This document shows, piece by piece, positions 25,521 through 33,048 of a DNA stretch of 64,000 nucleotides. Every line of letters begins with the position of its first letter. Within the stretch, counting starts at the first letter, position 1. Position numbers and translations under genes: made by a program. Where the stretch lies: contig CAVUAE010000001.1 of NCBI GenBank assembly GCA_963739395.1, positions 186,001-250,000 of the forward strand, given 5' to 3'. The notes beneath the pieces are model-generated. The model was not told where the DNA came from, searched no databases, and saw only the letters and a program-made list of their open reading frames with translations. This DNA is from RBG-13-51-18 sp963739395 (lineage in GTDB: Bacteria > Chloroflexota > Dehalococcoidia > Dehalococcoidales > RBG-16-60-22).

Positions 25521-27107
25521 TTATTTATTATACTTGACTAGCCACCACTCAAGGGCATCAGCCAGTGCCAGCCAGCTTGCTTCGATGATATTAGTCGAGC
25601 CGCCGACCGTATGCCATTCATTAACGCCGTCGCTGGACTCAATCAGCACACGCACCTGACTCTCCGTGCCGGTGCTTTCTTCCAAAATGCGTACTTTATA
25701 ATCCACCAGCTTGACCTGTTTTAATTTTGGATAGAACCGCAAAAGAGCTTTACGCATCGCCAGGTCCAGAGCATTAACCGGACCATCGCCTTCTGCTGCC
25801 GTGTGTACAATTTCTCCACCCACCTTTACCTTGACCATCGCCTCGGAAATCATGTTATCCGTTTCTTTACGCGTCGAAGATCGCCGCTTGGATTCCACAA
25901 CCACCATAAAGTCCACCAACTCAAACGGCGGTTTGTAATCAGGTCTAGCCCGCCGCAGCAATAACTCAAAAGAAGCCTCGGCATTATCGTACTGAAAACC
26001 AAGACTCTCCAGGTGCTTGACTTTAGTCAGGAGTTCTTTGACATCTTTTTCCGCACGAGATAAATCAATGCCAAGCTCTTTAGCTTTGATGATGATGTTA
26101 CGCTTACCGCTTTGGTCGGAGACAACCGTCCGCTGCTGGTTGCCTACCTTAGCCGGGTCGATATGCTGGTAGGCATCCGCCCATTTAATGACACCATCCA
26201 TATGATAACCAGCCTTATGGCTGAATGCGCTGGTGCCGACATAAGGGGCAAAGGGGTCAGGAGCAACATTAGCCAGTTCACTAACATAATGGGATACCTC
26301 GGTTAAAGAAGCCAGCTGTTTATCACTGATGCAATTGATACCCATTTTCAGCTTTAGAGCCGGTATAATGGTGCATAGGTCTGCGTTGCCGCAGCGCTCG
26401 CCGAGTCCGTTAATGGTGCCCTGCACATGCACAACGCCAGCCGCTACTGCCGCCAGTGTGTTAGCTACTGCCAGCCCATCATCGTTATGACAGTGGATGC
26501 CAAACGGAACTTTTGTCACGCTACGCGCTGCTTTTACCGCTTTCGTGATTTCTTCCAGCAAAGCACCCCCATTAGTATCACACAATACTAATACATCTAC
26601 GCCAGCTTTGGTAGCAGCTTCCAATGTCTTTAATGAGTATTCCGGATTATGCTTAAAACCATCAAAATAGTGCTCAACATCCCAGAAAACATCCATACCC
26701 TTTGATTTAAGATATTGTATCGAGTCGGTTATCATGTTGATGTTTTCTTCGAGGGTAGTTTTCAGGACATTGATAACATGCAAATCTGATCCCTTGCCGA
26801 CCAATGTAGCAATCTTGGCACCGGTTTCAACCAGCATGGTGAGGTAATTATCTTCACTCGCCTTAAGACCACGTCGGCGTGTGCTGCCAAAAACGGCTAA
26901 TTTTGCATGCGTGAGTTTAAGCTTGCTTGCTCGTTTAAAAAACTCAGCGTCTTTAGGATTGGAGCCAGGCCAACCGCCTTCGATATAGTGGATGCCAAGC
27001 TCATCAAGTTTTTGGGCGATATGCAGCTTATCCACCACAGAAAAGGAGATACCCTCACTTTGGGCGCCGTCTCTTAAAGTTGTATCATAGAGTTTAACCG
27101 CTGCCAC
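25521..27107 (-). CDS. cimA: citramalate synthase
   Basis: 528 residues, DRE-TIM metallolyase family. The N-terminal TTLRDGAQSEGISFS, HCHNDDGLAVANTL and NGLGERCGNADL carry the metal and acetyl-CoA sites. QSEG and the overall length match CimA, which condenses pyruvate and acetyl-CoA to (R)-citramalate for isoleucine synthesis independent of threonine. The C-terminal allosteric domain (from about residue 390) is present. Start GTG, 3 bp after leuB. LeuB, LeuC and LeuD, encoded beside it, would then also process citramalate to 2-ketobutyrate. Confidence 0.93.
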   Translation of the reverse strand: MAAVKLYDTTLRDGAQSEGISFSVVDKLHIAQKLDELGIHYIEGGWPGSNPKDAEFFKRASKLKLTHAKLAVFGSTRRRGLKASEDNYLTMLVETGAKIATLVGKGSDLHVINVLKTTLEENINMITDSIQYLKSKGMDVFWDVEHYFDGFKHNPEYSLKTLEAATKAGVDVLVLCDTNGGALLEEITKAVKAARSVTKVPFGIHCHNDDGLAVANTLAAVAAGVVHVQGTINGLGERCGNADLCTIIPALKLKMGINCISDKQLASLTEVSHYVSELANVAPDPFAPYVGTSAFSHKAGYHMDGVIKWADAYQHIDPAKVGNQQRTVVSDQSGKRNIIIKAKELGIDLSRAEKDVKELLTKVKHLESLGFQYDNAEASFELLLRRARPDYKPPFELVDFMVVVESKRRSSTRKETDNMISEAMVKVKVGGEIVHTAAEGDGPVNALDLAMRKALLRFYPKLKQVKLVDYKVRILEESTGTESQVRVLIESSDGVNEWHTVGGSTNIIEASWLALADALEWWLVKYNK

Positions 27108-27110
27108 TAT

Positions 27111-28205
27111 TTATCCTCCCGCTTTACGGGCGATAACATCGCCTATCTCTCTCGTTCCTAGCTTGGTTTTGCCTTCACTCATTATATCATACGTACGATA
27201 GCCTTCATTTAAGGTGTCTTCGACGGCTTTTTCAATCGCCTGGGCTTCTTTTTCCAAAGCCAGTGAATACCGCAGCAGCATCGCGGCGGTAAGTATGGTG
27301 GCGATAGGATTAATATCGTTCTTGCCGGTATGACGCGGTGCGCTGCCGTGTATCGGTTCATAAAGCCCGAATATCTTAACACCGGGTCGCGGCAATCCTG
27401 CGATGCTTGCCGACGGCAACATGCCCATCGAGCCAGCCAGCATCGAAGCCTCGTCCGTAAGAATATCCCCGAAGGTATTTTCCGTCACCAGAGTATCTAA
27501 ATACTTGGGATTCTGGATAATGCGCATGGAACAGGCATCAACTAACATGTGCTCCAGTTCAACATCTGGATAATCGTTGGCGACTTCCAGCGTTACTGTC
27601 CGCCATAATCGAGAGGACTCAAGTACATTGGCTTTATCCACAGAGATGAGCTTCTTTTTACGGCTTCGCGCCAACTCAAAACCCACCCGAACAATACGCG
27701 CAATTTCCTGCTCCGAATAAAGCATGGAGTCGACGGCTTTACGTCCGCTTTCTGTCTGCCAGCGACGCTTGGGCTTCCCGAAATAGAGTCCTCCGGTAAG
27801 CTCACGAACAAAGACAAAATCTACCCCCCTGACTATATCTGGTTTAAGGTTAGAGGAGTCAACCAGCGCTGGATAGACATGTACCGGTCGAAGGTTGGCA
27901 AAGAGTCCCAGACTTTTACGTAATTCTAATAAGCCGTCTTCCGGGCGGACCTTGGCCAAGGGGTCGTCCCACTTGGGACCCCCCACTGCACCCAATAGAA
28001 CGGCGTCCGCTTTTTTACAAGCATTTAGCGTGGCTTTAGATACCGCCACACCTTCTGCATCGATAGCGGCGCCGCCTACTAGACGGTTGTTCAAATTAAA
28101 CTGATGTCCATATTTCTTGCCGACGGCTTGTAGCACTTTTACCGCCTCATTAATACATTCCGGCCCAACGCCGTCGCCGGCTAAAACTACCAGGTTAAAA
28201 TTCAC
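27111..28205 (-). CDS. leuB: 3-isopropylmalate dehydrogenase
   Basis: NAD-dependent oxidative decarboxylase of leucine synthesis, 364 aa. LGAVGGPKWDDP and RELTGGLYFG near the N-terminal half, SVDKANVLESSRLWR near residue 200, and HGSAPRHTGKNDINP near 285 are family signatures for substrate, metal and NAD binding. GTG start behind GGAGG. It is 19 bp after leuD and 3 bp before cimA, consistent with a shared role on isopropylmalate and methylmalate. Confidence 0.96.
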   Translation of the reverse strand: MNFNLVVLAGDGVGPECINEAVKVLQAVGKKYGHQFNLNNRLVGGAAIDAEGVAVSKATLNACKKADAVLLGAVGGPKWDDPLAKVRPEDGLLELRKSLGLFANLRPVHVYPALVDSSNLKPDIVRGVDFVFVRELTGGLYFGKPKRRWQTESGRKAVDSMLYSEQEIARIVRVGFELARSRKKKLISVDKANVLESSRLWRTVTLEVANDYPDVELEHMLVDACSMRIIQNPKYLDTLVTENTFGDILTDEASMLAGSMGMLPSASIAGLPRPGVKIFGLYEPIHGSAPRHTGKNDINPIATILTAAMLLRYSLALEKEAQAIEKAVEDTLNEGYRTYDIMSEGKTKLGTREIGDVIARKAGG

Positions 28206-28224
28206 TTAAGTCTTCCTCCATATC

Positions 28225-28728
28225 CTAGGATCGCGAACGAGCCAGTCTCTTTTTCGTGTAAGCAACCAAGCCACCAGCCGCTATCAGTTCGGACATGAAG
28301 TCGGGGTATGGCTTAGCGGTGAAGGTTAAGTCTCTAGTCACATTCTTAATCTTACCTTTACTTAGGTCGACCTCGACAATGTCATCGGCTTTGGTTTTAT
28401 CTACCGCTTCAGCGCACTCGAGGAGTGGTAAACCGATATTAATTGCATTACGAAAGAAAATTCGGGCAAAGCTATAAGCGATAACACAGGAGATACCTGC
28501 TGCCTTGATTGCCAGCGGAGCATGTTCCCGCGATGAACCGCAGCCAAAGTTCGTGGTCGCCATGATGATATCGCCGCGCTCGACTTTCTTTAAAAAGCTC
28601 TTATCAATATCTTCCATGCAGTGTTTAGCCAGTTCTTCGGGCTCGGACACATTAAGGTAGCGGGCGGGGATAATTACATCGGTATTAACGTCCGCGCCGT
28701 ACTTAAAGACTTTACCTTTTATTTTCAT
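28225..28728 (-). CDS. leuD: 3-isopropylmalate dehydratase small subunit
   Basis: 167 residues. The swivel-domain motif FGCGSSREHAPLAIK (residues about 60-75) contacts the substrate; GKVFKYGADVNTDVIIPARY at the start is typical of the LeuD/homoaconitase small subunit group. Partner of LeuC, which is three genes upstream. AAAGGAG is 5-6 nt before the ATG. The gene is separated from the upstream MGMT-like gene by a 139-bp repeat-rich spacer. Confidence 0.95.
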   Translation of the reverse strand: MKIKGKVFKYGADVNTDVIIPARYLNVSEPEELAKHCMEDIDKSFLKKVERGDIIMATTNFGCGSSREHAPLAIKAAGISCVIAYSFARIFFRNAINIGLPLLECAEAVDKTKADDIVEVDLSKGKIKNVTRDLTFTAKPYPDFMSELIAAGGLVAYTKKRLARSRS

Positions 28729-28754
28729 AGAGACTCCTTTAAAATCCCTCTCAC

Positions 28755-28860
28755 TCTCCCTTTTTCAAAGGGAGACGATGTCATTTTTCCCATTCATCAT
28801 TAAATATAGTCTTCTTAATTGTCCCACTTTATAAAAGGGGGACCAAAGGGGGATTTTTTG
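28755..28860. repeat. intergenic palindromic C/G-tract repeat
   Basis: TCTCCCTTT (28755-28763) and AAAGGGAGA (28767-28775) form a perfect 9-bp inverted repeat. Downstream, between about 28825 and 28855, GTCCC, AGGGGGAC and AAAGGGGGA tracts form further weak pairings. Runs of this style recur near 32724 and 41619. There is no coding sequence in the gap between leuD and the MGMT-like gene. Confidence 0.5.
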
Positions 28861-28867
28861 TTTTTCC

Positions 28868-29356
28868 TTACACTTTTACCAGCTTACTTTCCCAGTCTTT
28901 TACTCTCTTCGGCTTCCCGGCTTTATCCTTTTCAATCTCATGTCCCTCGGTTCTTAGTTTGGCTGATTGGGCAATAACACCGCCGGGGTATTTTTCGTTA
29001 AGCTCTCCTTTGCCTTTCATCGTCCGCCAGTAAGGGGTGACGTTCTTTTTGCTGTCGGCGATATCTTCTTCGGCTGCACGAGCCGCCATCCCGACAAAAA
29101 TGCCGGTGGTGATGGGTCAACCAAAGCTGGCGTGATACTTTTTAGCCATATACTCACGTATCTGATTAATGGTGATGAGCTTACCGCGGGGGACGGTTTT
29201 CATCAGGATGTCTACCTCTACCGGTGAAGGAATCACCACCGTGCCTTCGCCCCATTTCTTGCTCATTTTACCTTCGACTTTCGAGACTTTCGGCAGGTTT
29301 TGCTTCTTCGTTGTCTGTACCAATTTTTCTCGCCAGGTTAGTTTGAGTTTAGCCAT
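28868..29356 (-). CDS. MGMT/alkyltransferase-like protein interrupted by one in-frame UGA
   Basis: From the ATG at 29356 (8 nt after AAAGGAGG; the ATG at 29365 is too close to that site) the frame reads an MGMT DNA-binding-domain family protein up to TGA at 29119-29117. It then continues in the same frame to 28868, about 162 codons in all. Before the TGA is MAKKYHASFG, after it PITTGIFVGMAARAAEED and later TPYWRTMKG and NEKYPGG. From memory of this family, the UGA position is a Cys (GCPITTGIF). Function is unproven; relatives look like alkyltransferase-like repair proteins. It is either a selenoprotein or a nonsense-mutated copy. Neighbours are leuC-GNAT and leuD. Confidence 0.7.
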
Positions 29357-29377
29357 CTCATACACCTCCTTTAGACA

Positions 29378-29884
29378 TCAATAGCGCAAATTATGTCCAA
29401 AGAGCGTTAAATCCTTTTCCCACTTTCTACTAGATTTAGGCGATAAGTCTTGGAATAAGTCAACACACCCCAATAAATTGAACCCTAAACGTACGAACAA
29501 GGCAATGGCTTCTTTATTCCGGGCGACTGGCCGGATGCTCAAATAACGAATTTGTTTGTCTTTTGCTTCCTGTACGACATGTTGTATAAGCCTGCTACCG
29601 ATACTCTTATTCCTGAATGCCGAATTAACAACGACCGGTTCTATCTCTCCTTCTTCTCCATAAGAGAAAAGACCGCAGAAACCCACTACTTGTTTATTAA
29701 CCTCGGCGAGCCAAAACCCTACAAAGCCGTTTTTCCGGATTATACCATCCAACCATTTAGCCTGGTCTTTGATAACAATAGAAGGCTCATGATAGATGTT
29801 AGCATGGTGTTGTGCCAGTTCACGGCTTAAAGCCACACAGGCATCATAATCGGTGTCTTTATATTCACGGATTTTTACGCTCAT
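29378..29884 (-). CDS. GNAT family N-acetyltransferase
   Basis: 168 residues. Beta-4/alpha-3 of the acetyl-CoA fold is seen in GEIEPVVVNSAFRNKSIGSRLIQHV, with the pyrophosphate-binding RxxxIG at about residue 95; ALFVRLGFNLLG is the usual C-terminal helix-turn. Its ATG overlaps the leuC stop by 4 nt (ATGA), so it is translationally coupled to leucine genes, but the substrate is unknown. 21 bp separate it from the MGMT-like gene. Confidence 0.88.
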   Translation of the reverse strand: MSVKIREYKDTDYDACVALSRELAQHHANIYHEPSIVIKDQAKWLDGIIRKNGFVGFWLAEVNKQVVGFCGLFSYGEEGEIEPVVVNSAFRNKSIGSRLIQHVVQEAKDKQIRYLSIRPVARNKEAIALFVRLGFNLLGCVDLFQDLSPKSSRKWEKDLTLFGHNLRY

Positions 29885-31137
29885 TTCATTATCTCGTCAG
29901 GACTGGTAATCTTGCCTGTCACCGCGCTGGCGGCAGCCACGGCTGGATTCGATAGATAAACCTCAGACTTGGTACTTCCCATCCTGCCGACGAAGTTGCG
30001 GTTGGTAGTAGAGATGCAACGCTCCCCTTCTGCCAGGACGCCCATATGCCCGCCGAGGCAGGGTCCGCAGGTGGGCGTACTGAACACTGCGCCAGCTTTA
30101 ACGAATATCTCAATTAAACCTTCTGCCAAAGCCTCTAAGTAAATCTCTTGTGTGCCGGGGATAATGATACAGCGTACTCCAGGGTAAACCTTATGCTTCC
30201 TGAATATCTGGGCTGCCAGACGCAGGTCATCGATACGTCCATTAGTGCAGCTGCCGATAACAGCCTGGTCGATTTTTACGCGCCCCACTTTACTTACCGG
30301 TTTGGCATTAGCCGGTGAATGCGGCAGCGAGACCTGCGGTTCGATAGTAGAAACATCATATTCAATCACTTTTACATAATCAGCGTCAGCATCTGACTCA
30401 TAGACAAGGTAGCTGCGTTTGGCTCTTGATTTTATATAAAGCTGTGTCTTATTATCCACACGAAATAACCCAGCCTTACCGCCCGCCTCGATAGCCATAT
30501 TAGCCATCGTAAAACGTCCGTCCATCGAAAGCTCTTCGACAGCTTCACCGGTGAACTCCATGGCGGCATATAATGCACCATCAACGCCAATATTGCCGAT
30601 AGTATAAAGAATCAGGTCTTTACCCCCTACCCATTTTCCCAGCGAGCCGTGATAGACAAACTTGATGGTCGGCGGTACTTTCATCCAGATATCTCCGGTA
30701 GCCATCGCTACGGCAATATCCGTCGAGCCCATGCCCGTGGCAAAAGCGCCTAAAGCGCCATAGGTGCAAGTATGGGAGTCTGCCCCGATGACGACGTCAC
30801 CCGGGAGGACAAATCCTTGCTCCGGCAGAAGGACATGTTCGATGCCCATTTCACCGACATCATAAAACTTAATCTTTTGCTCACGGCAAAACTCACGCAT
30901 TTGTTTAGCCTGCTCCGCCGAAAGGATATCTTTATTCGGCACAAAATGGTCAGCAACCATGACGATTTTCGATGGGTCGAAGACTTTTTTCACGCCGAGA
31001 CGCCGGAACTCATTAATGGCGATGGGTGCCGTGATATCATTAGATAAAACCATATCCACCCGGGCGTTGATAAATTCACCGGGGGTAACTTCTTTTTTAC
31101 CGGCATGTGCCGCTAATATTTTTTCCGCTAAGTTCAC
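29881..31137 (-). CDS. leuC: 3-isopropylmalate dehydratase large subunit
   Basis: 418 residues, aconitase superfamily; binds a [4Fe-4S] cluster through Cys in GSCTNGR (about residue 300) and CGPCLGG (about 360). VVIGADSHTCTYGALGAF near residue 115 is the family signature. The length and the separate LeuD match the archaeal-type two-subunit enzyme, which often also accepts methylmalate. GTG start behind GGAG. It follows leuA by 15 bp. Confidence 0.95.
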   Translation of the reverse strand: MNLAEKILAAHAGKKEVTPGEFINARVDMVLSNDITAPIAINEFRRLGVKKVFDPSKIVMVADHFVPNKDILSAEQAKQMREFCREQKIKFYDVGEMGIEHVLLPEQGFVLPGDVVIGADSHTCTYGALGAFATGMGSTDIAVAMATGDIWMKVPPTIKFVYHGSLGKWVGGKDLILYTIGNIGVDGALYAAMEFTGEAVEELSMDGRFTMANMAIEAGGKAGLFRVDNKTQLYIKSRAKRSYLVYESDADADYVKVIEYDVSTIEPQVSLPHSPANAKPVSKVGRVKIDQAVIGSCTNGRIDDLRLAAQIFRKHKVYPGVRCIIIPGTQEIYLEALAEGLIEIFVKAGAVFSTPTCGPCLGGHMGVLAEGERCISTTNRNFVGRMGSTKSEVYLSNPAVAAASAVTGKITSPDEIMK

Positions 31138-31152
31138 CGTATTTTCTCCTGT

Positions 31153-32676
31153 TTAGCCAGTCTTATTTTTCTTCGTTGTCAGTAAACGATTAAGAGCATT
31201 AATATAAGCCTTGGCGCTGGAAACGATGATATCCGTATCCGCGCCGCGACCGGTATAGGTAACACCCTTGCTTTCTATCCTGATCAATACTTCGCCGATA
31301 GCGTCAATGCCCTCGGTGACCGATTTTACCGTAAATTCGGTAAGGGTGTTAGGCACTTTAACGCACATATTAATCGCCTTATAAACAGCGTCCACCGGTC
31401 CTGTACCAAGTGAAGAGCCTTCAATAATTTTGCTACCCGGACCGATAAGCCTGACGCCAGCCATAGGCAAGCCTTGGTCGCCACAGGTAACTTGAAGGCG
31501 GTCAAGGTGGTAATCCTCGGAAATAGTACGCTGCTCCTCGGCTACTAATGATTCGATATCACGGTCAGTGACATCCTTTTTCTTATCCGCCAGTTCTTTA
31601 AAAGCAGCGAAAGCCCGGTTTAAATCTACATCGTTTAAAGTGTAACCTAACTCGGAGAGGTGCTCCTTAAAAGCATGACGTCCGCTGGTTTTACCCAGCA
31701 CCAGACTGCTCGAAGGGACGCCCACTGAACGGGGGTCGATAATTTCGTAGGTGTTAGACTTTTTGAGCATACCATCCACGTGCAAGCCGGAGGAGTGGCG
31801 AAAAGCATTACCGCCGATAATAGCTTTATTAGGCTGCACCGGAAAACCAGTGAGTTCACTCACCAGACGACTGGTACGGTATATCTGTTTGATATCAATA
31901 TTCGTCTTCAGGTTAAAAAAGTCGGCGCGGGTTTTTATCGCCATAATGATTTCTTCCAGTGCAGCGTTGCCAGCCCTTTCACCGATACCATTAATGCAAC
32001 CTTCTACCTGACGGGCGCCACAGCGGATAGCTTCCAGACTGTTTGCTACCGCCAGACCCAGGTCATTATGGCAATGAATACTAACAACGGCACGGTCAAT
32101 GTTGGGTACTTTTTTAAAGACGCCCTCAATAACAGTGCCGAACTGGTGCGGCATAGCATAGCCGACCGTATCCGGAATGTTCACCGTGGAAGCGCCAGCA
32201 TCGATAACAGCTTTTAGAAGTTGATAGATAAATGCCGGCTCCGTTCGGGAAGCATCCATCGCCGAGAATTCGATATTATCCGTATACTTACGAGCATGTT
32301 TAACCGTCTCGCAGGACATTTCGAGAATCTGCTCGCGTGTCTTTTTGAGCTGGTAAAACAGGTGAATATCCGACGACGAAAGGACGATATGAATACGTGG
32401 ATTGGCGGCTCCCTTTATCGCCTTCCAACTTTCGTCAATTGCCTTGAGATTAGCATGCATCAAGGCGCAGATAGATGGGGCACGTACCTCTTTGGCAATA
32501 AGTCTTACCGCTTCAAAATCGCCAGGGGAAGTAACGGGGAAACCAGCTTCGATAACGTCAACGCCCAGCTTGGCTAATTGCCGGGCAATTTCCAGCTTTT
32601 CTTGAACATTAAGAGAACCGCCAGCCGCCTGCTCCCCATCCCGCAATGTGGTGTCAAAGATAATAACCCTGTCCAT
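31153..32676 (-). CDS. leuA: 2-isopropylmalate synthase
   Basis: 507 residues. TTLRDGEQAAGGSL, HCHNDLGLAVANSL and NGIGERAGNAALEE carry the metal and acetyl-CoA sites; the C-terminal LeuA dimer/allosteric domain (about residues 375-500) with GTGPVDAVYKAI is complete, so leucine feedback is possible. Commits 2-ketoisovalerate to leucine. AAGGAGG lies 8 nt before the ATG. It is the first gene of leuA-leuC-GNAT-MGMT-leuD-leuB-cimA. A 372-bp regulatory space separates it from the divergent kinase. Confidence 0.95.
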   Translation of the reverse strand: MDRVIIFDTTLRDGEQAAGGSLNVQEKLEIARQLAKLGVDVIEAGFPVTSPGDFEAVRLIAKEVRAPSICALMHANLKAIDESWKAIKGAANPRIHIVLSSSDIHLFYQLKKTREQILEMSCETVKHARKYTDNIEFSAMDASRTEPAFIYQLLKAVIDAGASTVNIPDTVGYAMPHQFGTVIEGVFKKVPNIDRAVVSIHCHNDLGLAVANSLEAIRCGARQVEGCINGIGERAGNAALEEIIMAIKTRADFFNLKTNIDIKQIYRTSRLVSELTGFPVQPNKAIIGGNAFRHSSGLHVDGMLKKSNTYEIIDPRSVGVPSSSLVLGKTSGRHAFKEHLSELGYTLNDVDLNRAFAAFKELADKKKDVTDRDIESLVAEEQRTISEDYHLDRLQVTCGDQGLPMAGVRLIGPGSKIIEGSSLGTGPVDAVYKAINMCVKVPNTLTEFTVKSVTEGIDAIGEVLIRIESKGVTYTGRGADTDIIVSSAKAYINALNRLLTTKKNKTG

Positions 32677-32723
32677 TAAATGTTCCTCCTTGAGAGAATA
32701 ATTTTTAAGTGCAACCGATTATT

Positions 32724-32748
32724 CCCCTCTCCTTAAATCAGAGAGGGG
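32724..32748 (-). promoter_or_regulatory. hairpin in the leuA leader
   Basis: CCCCTCTC (32724-32731) pairs perfectly with GAGAGGGG (32741-32748) across a 9-nt loop, 48 bp ahead of leuA. It is not followed by a T-run on the minus strand, so a simple intrinsic attenuator is not supported. It may be another member of the dispersed C/G-tract palindromes. Confidence 0.45.
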
Positions 32749-32955
32749 TTAATAAGGATGAGAATTATTCTCCTAGTGTTGGAACAATTATCGTATGACA
32801 TGGCTATATAAAACACATTATATACGATTTTAAAGGGAATGTCTATACAATAACGCAAGAGGTTAAAAATGATACTTTCTAAGCACAAAAGACAAATGCA
32901 ACAAACGTAAATTACATTTAGAACACCATAATTATGTGTCAATTAGTCCACTGGC

Positions 32956-32999
32956 TTGACAATTGTATTGCTACAGCTATAGACTATACAATGCAATTG
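32956..32999 (+). promoter_or_regulatory. promoter with overlapping inverted repeat, sensor kinase
   Basis: TTGACA (32956-32961) and TATAGA (32978-32983), 16-bp spacer, point at the kinase gene. CAATTGTATTG (32960-32970) and CAATGCAATTG (32989-32999) form an 11-bp inverted repeat with one mismatch that brackets the -10 box. This would suit a dimeric regulator bound over the promoter. Confidence 0.55.
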
Positions 33000-33048
33000 A
33001 ATATTTAGTTTCAAACACCTCTATCATTACACTTAAGGAGGTGTGGTC

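Larger units (their letters stand above)
32677..33048. other. intergenic region between leuA and the sensor kinase
   Basis: AT-rich spacer of 372 bp. It holds the leuA leader with a hairpin at 32724-32748 and the kinase promoter with an inverted repeat at 32956-32999. A 69-codon ORF on the minus strand (32733-32942) has no recognisable product or ribosome site and is judged spurious. No clear consensus promoter for leuA was found by eye. Confidence 0.6.

Noticed and set aside
32733..32942. 69-codon ORF upstream of leuA
   Set aside because: Low-complexity hydrophobic translation, no ribosome site, overlaps leader features.
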